Assembly: GCF_963678635.1 (NCBI RefSeq)
Contig: NC_087067.1
Span: 51,826,233-51,890,232, forward strand
Origin: Symsagittifera roscoffensis
Lineage: Eukaryota > Xenacoelomorpha > Acoela > Convolutidae
DNA: 64,000 nucleotides
Direction: 5' to 3'
A model generated the notes under the pieces. It was not told the DNA's origin and did not search any database. It was given only the letters and a program-made list of their open reading frames with translations. Shown here piece after piece: positions 31,101 to 39,967 of this stretch. Every line of letters starts with the position of its first letter. Positions within the stretch are counted from its first letter, which is position 1. The position numbers and the translations under genes were made by a program.

Positions 31101-32009
31101 ATGGTCACGACGATAGCAGAGGGGATATTTAACGTGATAATTCCTGCCCCAAACAGAGTGGTGGACCCGGACAATTACTATCCGTCCCGATCTGAGCTTC
31201 CCGCCGTTTGGGCTGACATCTCGAATGCCATACAGGGGCTCAGAGATTGTAGCACAACTCGGTTGGTGCTAGATGATGTTCTGGGGTTGGAGCTGTCCAA
31301 CTTCGCAAGATTACTGAAGCTAAGACCAGGGGTAGGTGACAATCATCTGTTAGTACAACAGGTGGCTGATGATCTCTGGTTCAGACAGATGGATCATGCA
31401 GAGAATGAGCAGGGAAGGATGATCAGAAAGAATATGACGTCAGCAGAGGAGGACCTCATGGCAATAGCTTTGCGTACGAAGCCACACAACAACATATGGT
31501 TGTATCTGTCACCGAGGCTGTGCACCTTGGGTGAGGACGCGTTTGAGCATGCGCCGGCAATAATTAAAGAGATACACGCGTATCTGAAGAATCTACTTAA
31601 TGCCCGGGAGTTGGCTGGAGGCAAGATGTTGAAACTGATGCAAGACGTAAACACGATGTCGTTGGACAAGTTCCAAGCTGACGTGCTGGCCACGAAGGCA
31701 CAGTATGAACGATCAGATGCTATCTTGGGTGGAATGGGAGTGGGATGGACGCCATCTTTCCTATCGACGTGCTATCCGAAGGCATCTAGGAACCTGATCG
31801 CGAGCTTCGTCAAAGACATCAGGAAGTTGTCGATTGGCCTGGTGCTAGCCTTATACGTGACATTTGGTCATGAAAACTTTGTGAAAGGACCGGCAAACCT
31901 CTTTACCCAAGCGTTGGCAGATTTGAGATTGGACGGACGGACTCCTGACTCTGATTGCCATGACCTATGGTCGACTGGGAGATTTGCTTGTGCTATTACG
32001 TTTCCCTGA
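28104..32009 (+). CDS. Element 2 ORF3: tandem SGNH/GDSL-hydrolase-like protein
   Basis: Start at the ATG at 28104 (1,301 codons; the frame upstream opens only at a TTG). Residues about 150-260 are Glu/Lys-rich and helical. Residues about 396-565 form an SGNH hydrolase domain with all blocks: GDSL (nucleophile Ser near 402), the GGAS glycine block, GTND (near 450) and DGVHF (near 546, Asp/His). A second, weaker domain at about 865-1045 keeps AGSD and a GSNDH block but no clear Asp-x-x-His end. SGNH enzymes remove acyl groups from esters; the substrate here is unknown. Related esterase domains occur in ORF1 of CR1-type LINEs. The frame runs into ORF4 with a 50-nt overlap. Confidence 0.85.
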   Translation: MGDTNELMEFLSASLGATLDEIYQRLIDCDFTREDPGLAMFVVALLNALGREGRGNRPTEVVLMLAFGESGTAERGRNRLMRWRRGEISGHDLAREPGLGEQRDHRLGEMPLPVQPAQTLIGAKRQRDGPGPSHSVDSPTAAPPLKRVRVSEIEIQTSETIETLEKKERDQSELCAKLQEYRAIARERDEWKKKFEDLQVAYKEDEIKHLKELYMAKVSQVSPEILASMRSSEGSNDTRRRTTAQELCASRGPEVLDLRASKGPEAPQQTRPSASSQRFTIPDPSDTYLAPQFQESFNQVARAAMDEINRGTERTLARIVPSQRRDHSSNSSERATRTIACSAPGGVFEKSRVVDIRKNLMARHQFTQVPAEHPRACLNDMSWNPATNDQVIPPGSRHLIIGDSLVRDLNEIFVYGHTTILSFGGASVAQVIKMMEFQSEDHLDTLIIMLGTNDVSRAPVTPENKWEPLLVCLLNELKEKYRPKLVILCTIPPNPLVGTIAADFMNGNVTRWNEMTRSLVRNNPGELRLLDLENMLRMTDHIALTKDGVHFNTQRGRHWINDVFQTQLREAEQESRATGSLARTNSTGGSRIRATVPESLANRLGPLATETVGAATVAPSSNVRDRLGTAPPPRPQSIGSRLGRSVEQNNRNNSQTASRRNDSPTTTNPASTAGPSTSTVPAEGIESGSRLLWNRSDPSHWGQYKTDMSAKLNMNTLTCREDAMRMTGGESPTVSRLYRIPGVDWLLAEQEKFSSSTSLRHVDLDGLPHDNTFGPLNTRSLTDVRDRTRERTPPVRKGKFQTENKSNNKHHKMYRQFAKPPGQTPGEYSRDYPRTTTVVGDDKRYGNLKAPIGDGLFAAYDPLDMKAAKYLVVAGSDYLYTPRSLFWPDVIFLTAPKLDWGQAIGMMISVRRVVSMEPQVIVVAGSNDHLQSRGLLSRLTDGSIPSNEVIGEAIMTLLSAMAEVEAAARQRFTMNVVKVIFVLSPGYAALPEPLQFVYTMVTTIAEGIFNVIIPAPNRVVDPDNYYPSRSELPAVWADISNAIQGLRDCSTTRLVLDDVLGLELSNFARLLKLRPGVGDNHLLVQQVADDLWFRQMDHAENEQGRMIRKNMTSAEEDLMAIALRTKPHNNIWLYLSPRLCTLGEDAFEHAPAIIKEIHAYLKNLLNARELAGGKMLKLMQDVNTMSLDKFQADVLATKAQYERSDAILGGMGVGWTPSFLSTCYPKASRNLIASFVKDIRKLSIGLVLALYVTFGHENFVKGPANLFTQALADLRLDGRTPDSDCHDLWSTGRFACAITFP

Positions 32010-35000
32010 ACAACTACAGGGACCCAGTCGTGAGTTCAATGCACAGTTGGAAACAGCCTCGCTCAAGAAGATGAAAGACTGGAGGACTCTCCTGCTTCAA
32101 TACCTCTTGCAACAGAACAGAAGCGTCACAGGAGAGGACAAGGTGGCGACGAACGCAGGCGAATGTAAGCAGTATTGTGGCATGCCCTTACTAACAGACT
32201 TAGCTGTCATGATGCGGATTGATCCGTTGGCTCTGGTCCACGGACTGAGGGAATTCGTCACAGTGGTGTATGGACCGGTGATGTCTTTTGCGTTCCCGGA
32301 TGTGCAAGTTAAAGCGTACAGGAATTCAGTGTTGTACGTCAACCTGGTCTCAGTAGTGGATTGTTCCGTGCTGAATTGGGTAGAACAGAGTGAACTGAGG
32401 AAGCTGGCTAGCGACGATAGGCTGTTTGGAAGAATAGCAGAGCCAGGCTGGGTGTTGATGGACTTCAACAACCACTTCAAATGCAGAATGGGCCGTGAGG
32501 ATCTGTCCCACATCCAGTTTAACCCAAAACTCTGGAATTTGAGACCAGTGGTGAAGGATACAGGAGAGGCTGTGGGAGTACCTCAATTGCCGGGAGCCTA
32601 TGCCCATGCGAAAGAGAATCAACAAACATGGCTTCCTGGGTCCAGGCCGCTGCCGGACCAATGCCATCGATATCCACCGATAAGGAGGATGTTGTTGGGA
32701 GTCACATCTCCCATCACTGCCCCTCGTATTGGAGCAGCTCGTGACGCAGAGAAGAGAATGCTGAAGTGGAGTGGAGGGATGGAGCCGCGCTTCATCAGCT
32801 GGAACGTTGCTGCCGCGCATACGTTCGACTTCTCATTCCCCGATGCCTGGAGCAGGAAAAAGATCAAAGCACTACCCTCCAGGAGACCAGAGGTCTCGGC
32901 TGAAACGTGGAACGAAGTATATTCTTCCGCGGATGACTTATCGAGACTGAAGTGGTCAGGAGAAGCGAAAGTGGTGATGCTGGAGGTGGCAAGGGAGAGC
33001 AGAGGGGGCTCATATATAACGATAGAGGACCTGGCCCCACATGGCGAGGAGTTGGTAGAGTTCCTGGTCGATGATGAATTGTTTTATCATGCAGGAGACA
33101 TGGCCGTACCGGCTCGGCCGGATTCGGGCACAGACGCGCGACAAGGACCCTCGGGACCTAGGCCGAAACCTGATGCGGACGACGATGAATTGATGGATCA
33201 GGACGATAACGATGACGGGACCGGAAGTAAGACGGAGAAACCGGGAGAGACCGATCTAGAAGCGTTGGAAAGGGACTTGCTAGAATACCGGTTCAGTGAA
33301 GACGACGATGGGGAAGTCGATGGGAGTTTATTGCTAATGGCACCATCGTCCTTCATGTCTCCTACAAAGGAGGCGTTGGCCGATCTATCTCCGATAGACC
33401 CAATAAGCCAGGCTAGAGAGTGCCGAAGCAGGGATCCGCAGAAACTGCTTTATGAATCACCAAGGAGGAGGAAAATCGAAGAGTCAATGAAGATATCGTT
33501 CCTCAGCACATTACCAGAAGAAGAATGGGAAAGATATCAAATGGAGTTGGAAGGCAATACAGGAGCAATCTGGAGCCGAGTAAACTTCATGGAGAAATCT
33601 TGGGACGTGATAAGGCGATATGGGACGCAGTCCATAATGAAGGTGGGATTGAACCAACCCATCATGCGTGAGGTCCTGGAGAAAATAGTGAGCTCCATGG
33701 AGTCGGATGTTCTGACCGAGTCAGTAACAGAAGACAGTGCCGATGATCAGCATGTTGCAAAGAAATTACCTGTCAGACGAGCCAGGAAAGGGCTGAAGCG
33801 ACTAAAAGGTAAAACAGGAAGTCGAACCATGAACCCGAGAGTGGTGAAGTCGAGAGCCAGCGCAGTGGTGACCTCTTTAACGAGCGCAGGTCGTTCAGGC
33901 GAGAGCGGGCAAGGAGATAGCGCAACGCTGACAGGGGGAGAAAAAGAGAATCTGATACCCCCTATGCTCTTGGCAGGTCTGACCGTAACCGCCACTAGAT
34001 CGAAGAAGACGGCGCGAACCCTGGCAGACACTAAGTTAGAAATGGAAGTCATCAGTCAATGTGGATCTGGAGGACTTGAAGATTATAGGCCCTCGCGGAT
34101 CAACATGGCCAAGTTGAAACTGGAAGGACAACTCGACGTGGTCGAGTACAGTCGATTAACTGTGCCGGAATCGGTCCACATGGGAGATCCGGCAGGGGGT
34201 TATGTGGAGATGTTGAAAGCGAGGAACTCCGCGAGAGGGCACCTGATGGCTTGGAGTGAAAAGCGGGCCATGCAAGAATATCTGAAAGGGCTTACGGAGA
34301 ACTCTAACTTCAATCGAAGAGAGTATGGCACAGTAATGTCATCAGAAGCGAACGAAATTGGATTGGAAAAACTGCTAGAAATTTCTTGGAGGGCGGCCCT
34401 CCAGAAATACTTCGATGAGACGATGAATGCACCTGCTACTGTGGCAGCATACCTGGCTCATCCTTGTGTGAGAACTGATCTGCAAGTACGACTGGCTTGG
34501 TGCTTGATGGGCATCAAAAAGGCGGAGTATGAAGCCAGTAATGACTCGAAATCACGAGAACAGGAGCTAGAGTTAATGGAAGCTCTACGAGCATTGATTT
34601 CGAAAGACGATTCAGCGATAGCATGGGCTAAGCGTAAGGATGCCCTTTGCTTTGTCAGGTTCGTGGTGGATCGCATCCCCACTCCTGTGTTGGGAGAATG
34701 TATAAAGATCATTCGGCAAAAGGGAGTTGATTGCGAAAGGAACTTCATTAGGGCACTCCTAGAGCTATATCAGGACATGCCATTGACCGTGCCAAGCAAG
34801 GAGTCGAATGATATGGAAAGCTATCGCAAGTTGGAAGAGGTGAGAAGATACTCCAACAAAGAATTGAGAGTGAGCAGAGACTTGATTGAAGCGGCCAGAG
34901 GACAAAAGGAGTTTGCAACACTAGGGAAACTGAAGTCGTTCCAATACGTGTCTGGCATACCGGGGATGGCGTATAATCCCTTCGTGAACGAAGAAGCCAG

Positions 35001-35376
35001 GGAAGCATACTTCGACTACGAGCAAGTCACAGTGCTCAACTTCTGGGTTGAACGGATTAAGGAAATTGGAATGTTGATGGTGGAACAACCCAAGCTTGGA
35101 ATTATTTTGGAAGAACGAGTAGTCGAGCCCTCGATTCCCGAGCTAAAAGGGCATGTGAGTTTTGATTGTGGTTCTTGGGACGGTCCCTTGAAAACCAGTC
35201 TAGTAGTGATGTGGGAACTCATGAAACCTTCCTGGTGTCCCCATCCTAACGCAGGCTTAATCTGGGACATGACCGCGGAAGTCATGTTAGAACGGGATGA
35301 TGATGCTGGCCATGAGATTGACGAAGAAGAAGAGCAACCCGTCCACGGAGCTGTCCGAGGAAGGTACATCGAGTAA
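31960..35376 (+). CDS. Element 2 ORF4: orphan 1138-residue protein
   Basis: It starts with an ATG within the end of ORF3, in the +1 frame. The ORF4 frame is also open upstream of its ATG and reads as a leucine-rich helix that would continue ORF3, so the two could be one ancestral protein. I recognise no domain. It has a folded-looking amino half, an acidic stretch near residues 395-450 (poly-Asp/Glu), a basic RRARKGLKRLKGK patch near 607, a helical carboxy half and a final EIDEEEEQ tail. Confidence 0.8.
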   Translation: MTYGRLGDLLVLLRFPEQLQGPSREFNAQLETASLKKMKDWRTLLLQYLLQQNRSVTGEDKVATNAGECKQYCGMPLLTDLAVMMRIDPLALVHGLREFVTVVYGPVMSFAFPDVQVKAYRNSVLYVNLVSVVDCSVLNWVEQSELRKLASDDRLFGRIAEPGWVLMDFNNHFKCRMGREDLSHIQFNPKLWNLRPVVKDTGEAVGVPQLPGAYAHAKENQQTWLPGSRPLPDQCHRYPPIRRMLLGVTSPITAPRIGAARDAEKRMLKWSGGMEPRFISWNVAAAHTFDFSFPDAWSRKKIKALPSRRPEVSAETWNEVYSSADDLSRLKWSGEAKVVMLEVARESRGGSYITIEDLAPHGEELVEFLVDDELFYHAGDMAVPARPDSGTDARQGPSGPRPKPDADDDELMDQDDNDDGTGSKTEKPGETDLEALERDLLEYRFSEDDDGEVDGSLLLMAPSSFMSPTKEALADLSPIDPISQARECRSRDPQKLLYESPRRRKIEESMKISFLSTLPEEEWERYQMELEGNTGAIWSRVNFMEKSWDVIRRYGTQSIMKVGLNQPIMREVLEKIVSSMESDVLTESVTEDSADDQHVAKKLPVRRARKGLKRLKGKTGSRTMNPRVVKSRASAVVTSLTSAGRSGESGQGDSATLTGGEKENLIPPMLLAGLTVTATRSKKTARTLADTKLEMEVISQCGSGGLEDYRPSRINMAKLKLEGQLDVVEYSRLTVPESVHMGDPAGGYVEMLKARNSARGHLMAWSEKRAMQEYLKGLTENSNFNRREYGTVMSSEANEIGLEKLLEISWRAALQKYFDETMNAPATVAAYLAHPCVRTDLQVRLAWCLMGIKKAEYEASNDSKSREQELELMEALRALISKDDSAIAWAKRKDALCFVRFVVDRIPTPVLGECIKIIRQKGVDCERNFIRALLELYQDMPLTVPSKESNDMESYRKLEEVRRYSNKELRVSRDLIEAARGQKEFATLGKLKSFQYVSGIPGMAYNPFVNEEAREAYFDYEQVTVLNFWVERIKEIGMLMVEQPKLGIILEERVVEPSIPELKGHVSFDCGSWDGPLKTSLVVMWELMKPSWCPHPNAGLIWDMTAEVMLERDDDAGHEIDEEEEQPVHGAVRGRYIE

Positions 35377-36940
35377 TTGGTTGAAGCAAGGCACATGCTT
35401 GGCTCAACACAGTGGGATGGAAGGACATGTTTGTAACCTGGGACACTGCCTGATTACGCTAAGCGAGCAGCATCGACAACTGGCACGGTTGTATGGAAGA
35501 TTGAGCATGTCAGATAAGAGTGCCATGGAGTTGGTCGCAGACTGCCATGGGGTGACGGACGTAAACCTGATCACAGCCTTGGGATTTTGCAGCATGACGA
35601 GTTCGATAGAATCGCTCGAGCGCTTGGAGCGTGCCCATGAGCTAGTGACGTCCCTCAGCGTGGAAATATTCCCTGGAGCATTACAGACAGAGCAAAAGAT
35701 TGGAGGCTGGCGAGAAGCCCTAGAGAATGAAATGAATCTGAAGGATAGTGAAGCCTATCACAGACCTACTGGTTCAAAAAATATGGTGGGTTCAAGCTCA
35801 GCGCCGTATTGTAATAGCAAGTATCCTACGCACATGGTGGTGATGGATGCGAGGACGCAACAAGTGTTGGTTGACCAACTTTTCTCTGTGCCAAAGTGCG
35901 TGAGGTTGGCCAGAATGTCAGAGAGGTCATATGACTTGTTGGCAAAGATCTTTCGGGCAGTCCCGAAGAGATCCGAAGGCGAGTTGCAAGACGTTGTGGG
36001 TGAAGAGTTCATGAGACTGAACGAAGGCAACGTGAGTGAGTTCCAGAAACAGAAAGCGAGTGGAGCGTTACCCACTGAATTCCCCACCATAGAAGAGAAA
36101 GACGATTTACATAGAATCCTGATGGAAGTGGAACCGTTGCTGGGAGCCTCAGGGTATCGGACCCGAAGGAACATAGTGAGAACCCATGGGGAGTATCCTT
36201 GCCACTGCTTGGCGCAGACGTTGTGGTACCCTAAACGCGGGAATCTGATCCTAGTCTGGGACGTGGAGGAGTTGTACTCCACGGGGTTGCCCGATCAGAA
36301 TCAACAAGTGTCAATCGTGGTGGTTAGCGCCATGCTAGCAGTGAGATGGTTGGAGGCTAACGCGGACACAAGTGAGCAGGAGACGGCCGTGCCGACTCCT
36401 GAACAGTTGAGCAACGTTAAAATGAGTCGTGAATTGGATCTTTTCAGAACCACCATCAAGGTTCTGAGAATACCTAAAGCCATTGAAAGAATATGGTCAA
36501 GGCAAAGATTGATGCCTTGGTTCCGTGCAGTGATGACATCTTGGATATATGAACGCGCGAAGCGTCACATGTCAAGGAACACGGAAGCCTATCAATCTTT
36601 CCAGCTAGATATAGGACCAGGAGCCTATAAACGAGCATTCTTGACGCACAGAAACGCGGTCACCACAGCGGTGAAGCGGGTAGCTGGAACGCCTTGTGTT
36701 ACTGAAGATGAGAAGAAAGAGGTCTTAAGAGCTGACCTAGAACGAAACGTGAGCCTATGTCTTCACAACAGCTTTTGCAGGAACCGGGAGCAGAAAGTGA
36801 ATGTGGACTTGCTACCTTGTTGCAAACCGAGGCTGTCGGAACAGGAGGGTTGGGGCACGGCCCGCAACTCTCTGGACATGTTAGAGAAAGTTCTGGAAGA
36901 CAGTGACGCTGAACATCAGGATGGAGAAATGATGGAGTGA
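35297..36940 (+). CDS. Element 2 ORF5: orphan 547-residue protein
   Basis: It starts with ATG-ATG-ATG inside the ORF4 end, +1 relative to it, overlapping by 80 nt. It has no recognisable family, signal peptide or membrane segment. Cysteines and histidines cluster near residues 33-50 (a CLAQH...C...GHC string), and a second set near 480-515 (LCLHNSFC...CC). These could bind metal but fit no pattern I know. The carboxy end is acidic. Confidence 0.75.
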   Translation: MMMLAMRLTKKKSNPSTELSEEGTSSNWLKQGTCLAQHSGMEGHVCNLGHCLITLSEQHRQLARLYGRLSMSDKSAMELVADCHGVTDVNLITALGFCSMTSSIESLERLERAHELVTSLSVEIFPGALQTEQKIGGWREALENEMNLKDSEAYHRPTGSKNMVGSSSAPYCNSKYPTHMVVMDARTQQVLVDQLFSVPKCVRLARMSERSYDLLAKIFRAVPKRSEGELQDVVGEEFMRLNEGNVSEFQKQKASGALPTEFPTIEEKDDLHRILMEVEPLLGASGYRTRRNIVRTHGEYPCHCLAQTLWYPKRGNLILVWDVEELYSTGLPDQNQQVSIVVVSAMLAVRWLEANADTSEQETAVPTPEQLSNVKMSRELDLFRTTIKVLRIPKAIERIWSRQRLMPWFRAVMTSWIYERAKRHMSRNTEAYQSFQLDIGPGAYKRAFLTHRNAVTTAVKRVAGTPCVTEDEKKEVLRADLERNVSLCLHNSFCRNREQKVNVDLLPCCKPRLSEQEGWGTARNSLDMLEKVLEDSDAEHQDGEMME

Positions 36941-38154
36941 AGATGACCAAAGAAAAGAAGAGAAGGAGAGATTGTATTTGTGTGCTAAAACTTGAACAAA
37001 TCAACCAAGTTTTGATTATTGAACTTGTTAAACTTTTTGTTTTGATCTAGTTTGGTCAGACCAAACTTTGAAAATGTTGCAATTGTTAAAATTGTTGAAA
37101 TTGTTGATTTTAGTTACTACTATCTATGTATGTATATAAGGAGCATAGGTGAGTATATTTACCTATTTATTCCCGACTGAAGTTTTTAACCTGTGTAAGA
37201 CACAAATTCACTGTGTGGCGACATGGTAAGTTTGAGTAAACTCGCTCGAGAAGGGTGGGTAACTCAATAACTTTCCTAGCCACAGAGTTTCTTAGTTTTA
37301 ATATGGAAAGGACCGCATAAATGACTGATTATACTTGGTGAGTGAAGTTAAGTTAATTTTAACGGGTGCGTGGCCGTGCCACGTCCCACTTTTTAATCAG
37401 AGGCGAAAAGAAGTTTTATGGCGAGATGACGTAAGTAGTCAGAAAAGAAATTTTATCTAGGACCCTCCTCATGGTGCGAATTTTGTGAAAATGTTGGAAG
37501 GCAGTGAGATGTAGTACGATGCCATTTGTGAACACGTAGTGAGTTGAGTTGGAGTAGATAAATTTCAATTTCTTATGCAATTTGTAAGATTGGTTACTGA
37601 AAACTGGATAACTACTTGACGATAACCCGGTGTTATGCGATCAATAGGGACATTGATGGAGACTTGTCCGGGGAGTATGTGCCATTCTGCCAGATGACAC
37701 AGCATAACCTTCCCGCGACAGAAAAAAAAGTGACTAAAGGCCTTATGAACAAAAAAGTGTTGCGACGGAGGGTCAGAATGTTCTAGAATTTTTATTTTTA
37801 AAATTTCGATTGGAAGAAGAACATTTCTGAGAAATAGAAAAAAGACGGCCATTTTGAATAAAAAAGACGAAAATCAGAACCACGATATAGATTGTGAAGA
37901 ACAGTTGTATCAGAGACAGAAAAACACGGAGCCTCTTATCGTGGCAAGAACACACGATAAGGACCTTAGCGACAGATATTTGTGGAGACGGAGGCTTCAG
38001 TGGGGGGAAGAGAAATACCACGGAACCCTTCCGGGACACGAAATATAGGAGATAAGAGTGTTATCTCAGGAAAATCACGGGAGCGGAGGCTTGGTCCCCC
38101 AGAGACTGTTATATATGAAGGGACTGTGAAAACTGACTATAACAGCTGCTGTAA
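36941..38154 (+). other. Element 2 3' untranslated region
   Basis: About 1.2 kb without a convincing ORF. It contains another TTGTCCGGGGAGT (37664-37676), two CGGAGGCTT units (near 37990 and 38084) and a GATAA-gagtg-TTATC hairpin near 38051. No polypurine tract abuts the 3' LTR, which is unusual; the nearest purine-rich string is GGGGGGAAGAGAAA near 38000. Confidence 0.7.
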
Positions 38155-38561
38155 TGTCCTAGATCTTAATTAACACCGTTATTATTTAATATTTCAGAGC
38201 ATGAGTAGATAGAAAAAGGAAAGGGTCAATCCATCTCCAATGGATTTAATATAAAACTGTCACACAAAAACATAATAAAATAGGTTGTTCGAGCCGTGTT
38301 TTTAATGACAATCACGTAGTCTGAGGATCCGAGACTCAGCTATGTGGTTGTGTTCGCATGCAAACGAAAGCTGATCAAAAGTCGTTTGACTGATGGCCTA
38401 AAAATGGTAACTTTTTACTTTGCCCTAAACAGACCAGAAAATCAACTTGCAAGGTCGAGACGGTGAAAAACGAGTAGAATTAAGGTAACTGACGCCTGCC
38501 AGTCGTTGATAGGTACTTTTTCTACGCTCCGTCGCTGTGTGATATTTGGGCGAATGTTACA
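38155..38561 (+). repeat. Element 2 3' LTR
   Basis: It is 407 bp, two differences from the 5' LTR. It is followed by CAGAA, nearly matching TAGAA before the 5' LTR. Confidence 0.95.
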
Positions 38562-39967
38562 CAGAATGGTTGGCTATGTCAGGTTTTTCTGTTTCATTGG
38601 TGAGAACTTCTTTGTGTTTGACCTTGTCTGGGAATGGCGTGGAGATTGTGCGTGGAGGGGATGCCTGGTTACTCGGATCTGTACGTATACTTGAACATCG
38701 AGGTGGTCATTGGTCTAGTTCAATGAAGTCCTTTTCTGCGAAGTCAAGTCGTACTCTAAATCCTTTGAGTTGTGATTGTGGGCGGCATATTGATTGTAGT
38801 TGGCCATTCTTTCTCGAGTGTAGTAGGGTCGTTTTGTCTTTGGATGTTCGTCCTTGGTGTTGTATTCTGATCTATGTATTGCATAATGTAATTTACATTT
38901 TATAAAACTTTTATTAGTTTAATATTTTTTAATTATAATTTTAGTTAGTTGTTTTCACAAAAGCTTTTTGTTTTAGTTCAGTTATTTTGAAGAGTTACTC
39001 ACCCTTGAGTAGCTCTTATTAAAAATAGGAGTATGGTCACAAAGCGTGGATGTAGCGCGGTGGGTTAGGCCGGCTATAGAGCATGCTCAGGACGTCAGTC
39101 CTGGTGGGTTAGGCCAGGAGTGGGAGTATGATTGCATGCGGTTTTTGTGAGAGGTCCTGTTATGTGACAACGTTTTATGTTGGGTTTGTTGTGGTTTTTC
39201 TTATGTTTTGTTGGTTGTGTCCTTTTTTCAAAAATCAAATTGTTTGTGGTATGGGTTTGTCTTTCGACTTTTTTGTGTTTTATTATTTCTTTCTTAGACT
39301 TTATAATAGTCTTCAAAAGAATAAATTATCCAGTTTTAAACTGGGTTAATCCGGTTTGGGTACCGTTGGTTTCCTTTTCTTAGTCATGCTGTTATGCTAT
39401 GTGTTGTGGTGTTTAGTAAGCTGCATTGGTTAGTTTTGTTTAGTATATAATTCCTTTCCAACCGGGTTAAAGGAAAGTTTGAAACGTGTTATCTTGTTAT
39501 AGAGTTATCGAGTGTGAAAGCTTGAAACTGAAATTCATTATTTTAAACAATTCTTCGTGGGCGAGCTGTGCGAGTTTGGATAGAATTTTTGTGCGAGTGA
39601 ATGAAAATAGCAAAAGGTTAGTACTGTATTTGCTTCTCATTAATTTACTACATAGAATTTTATCTTTACTGCTAGTTGTTGGGGAAAATTAAGTTACAAA
39701 TTTTCATCATTATTAGATTTACTGCTTGTGGGGGAAAAATTTATAAATTAATTTACTGCATTGGTATTATATTTATTTAATTGTTGGTGCAAAAATTTAA
39801 TAGGGTTTTAAACAGTTTTGGAGAAGTTTGCTATTTTTTATTTTTCTTTTGTGAATTTTTCAGATGATCTAGGATGAAGGCTAAAATTCTAAAGAAAACA
39901 TGGATAAAGAATGGTGAGTTTCTAATATTTAAATTAGTTAGTAATATGTATAATTCATACTTACCTG
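38562..39967 (-). other. Element 3 3' region, interrupted by element 2
   Basis: About 1.4 kb between the last ORF of element 3 and the nested insertion. There is no convincing minus-strand gene. On the plus strand GGTGGGTTAGGCC occurs twice (39059-39071, 39103-39115) around a CAGGAC-gtca-GTCCTG hairpin (39088-39103), with tRNA A-box-like flavour (TAGCGCGGTGGGTTAGGC). Plus-strand open frames here are short and unrecognised. Confidence 0.6.

Larger units (their letters stand above)
14715..38561 (+). mobile_element. Element 2: giant Ty3-type retroelement (23.85 kb) nested in element 3
   Basis: Two 407-bp LTRs (TGTCCTAG...GTTACA) differ at only two positions by eye. Flanks are TAGAA on the left and CAGAA on the right, a four-of-five matched target duplication. 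The insertion site is 37 bp inside element 3's left LTR. Internal order: 3-kb structured leader; gag with one TAG; PR-RT-RNase H; a frame change into integrase with a macro-like tail; then ORFs of 1301, 1138 and 547 codons, the first with SGNH hydrolase domains; and a 1.2-kb 3' region. Its GC content is clearly higher than that of its surroundings. The accessory 9 kb exceeds the gag-pol block of many whole elements. Confidence 0.93.

Noticed and set aside
38546-38905. 119-codon plus-strand frame with a C-x-C...C pattern, considered as a LINE carboxy-terminal zinc motif
   Set aside because: It starts inside the element 2 LTR and continues into the antisense 3' region of element 3; the cysteine spacing does not fit the LINE motif well.
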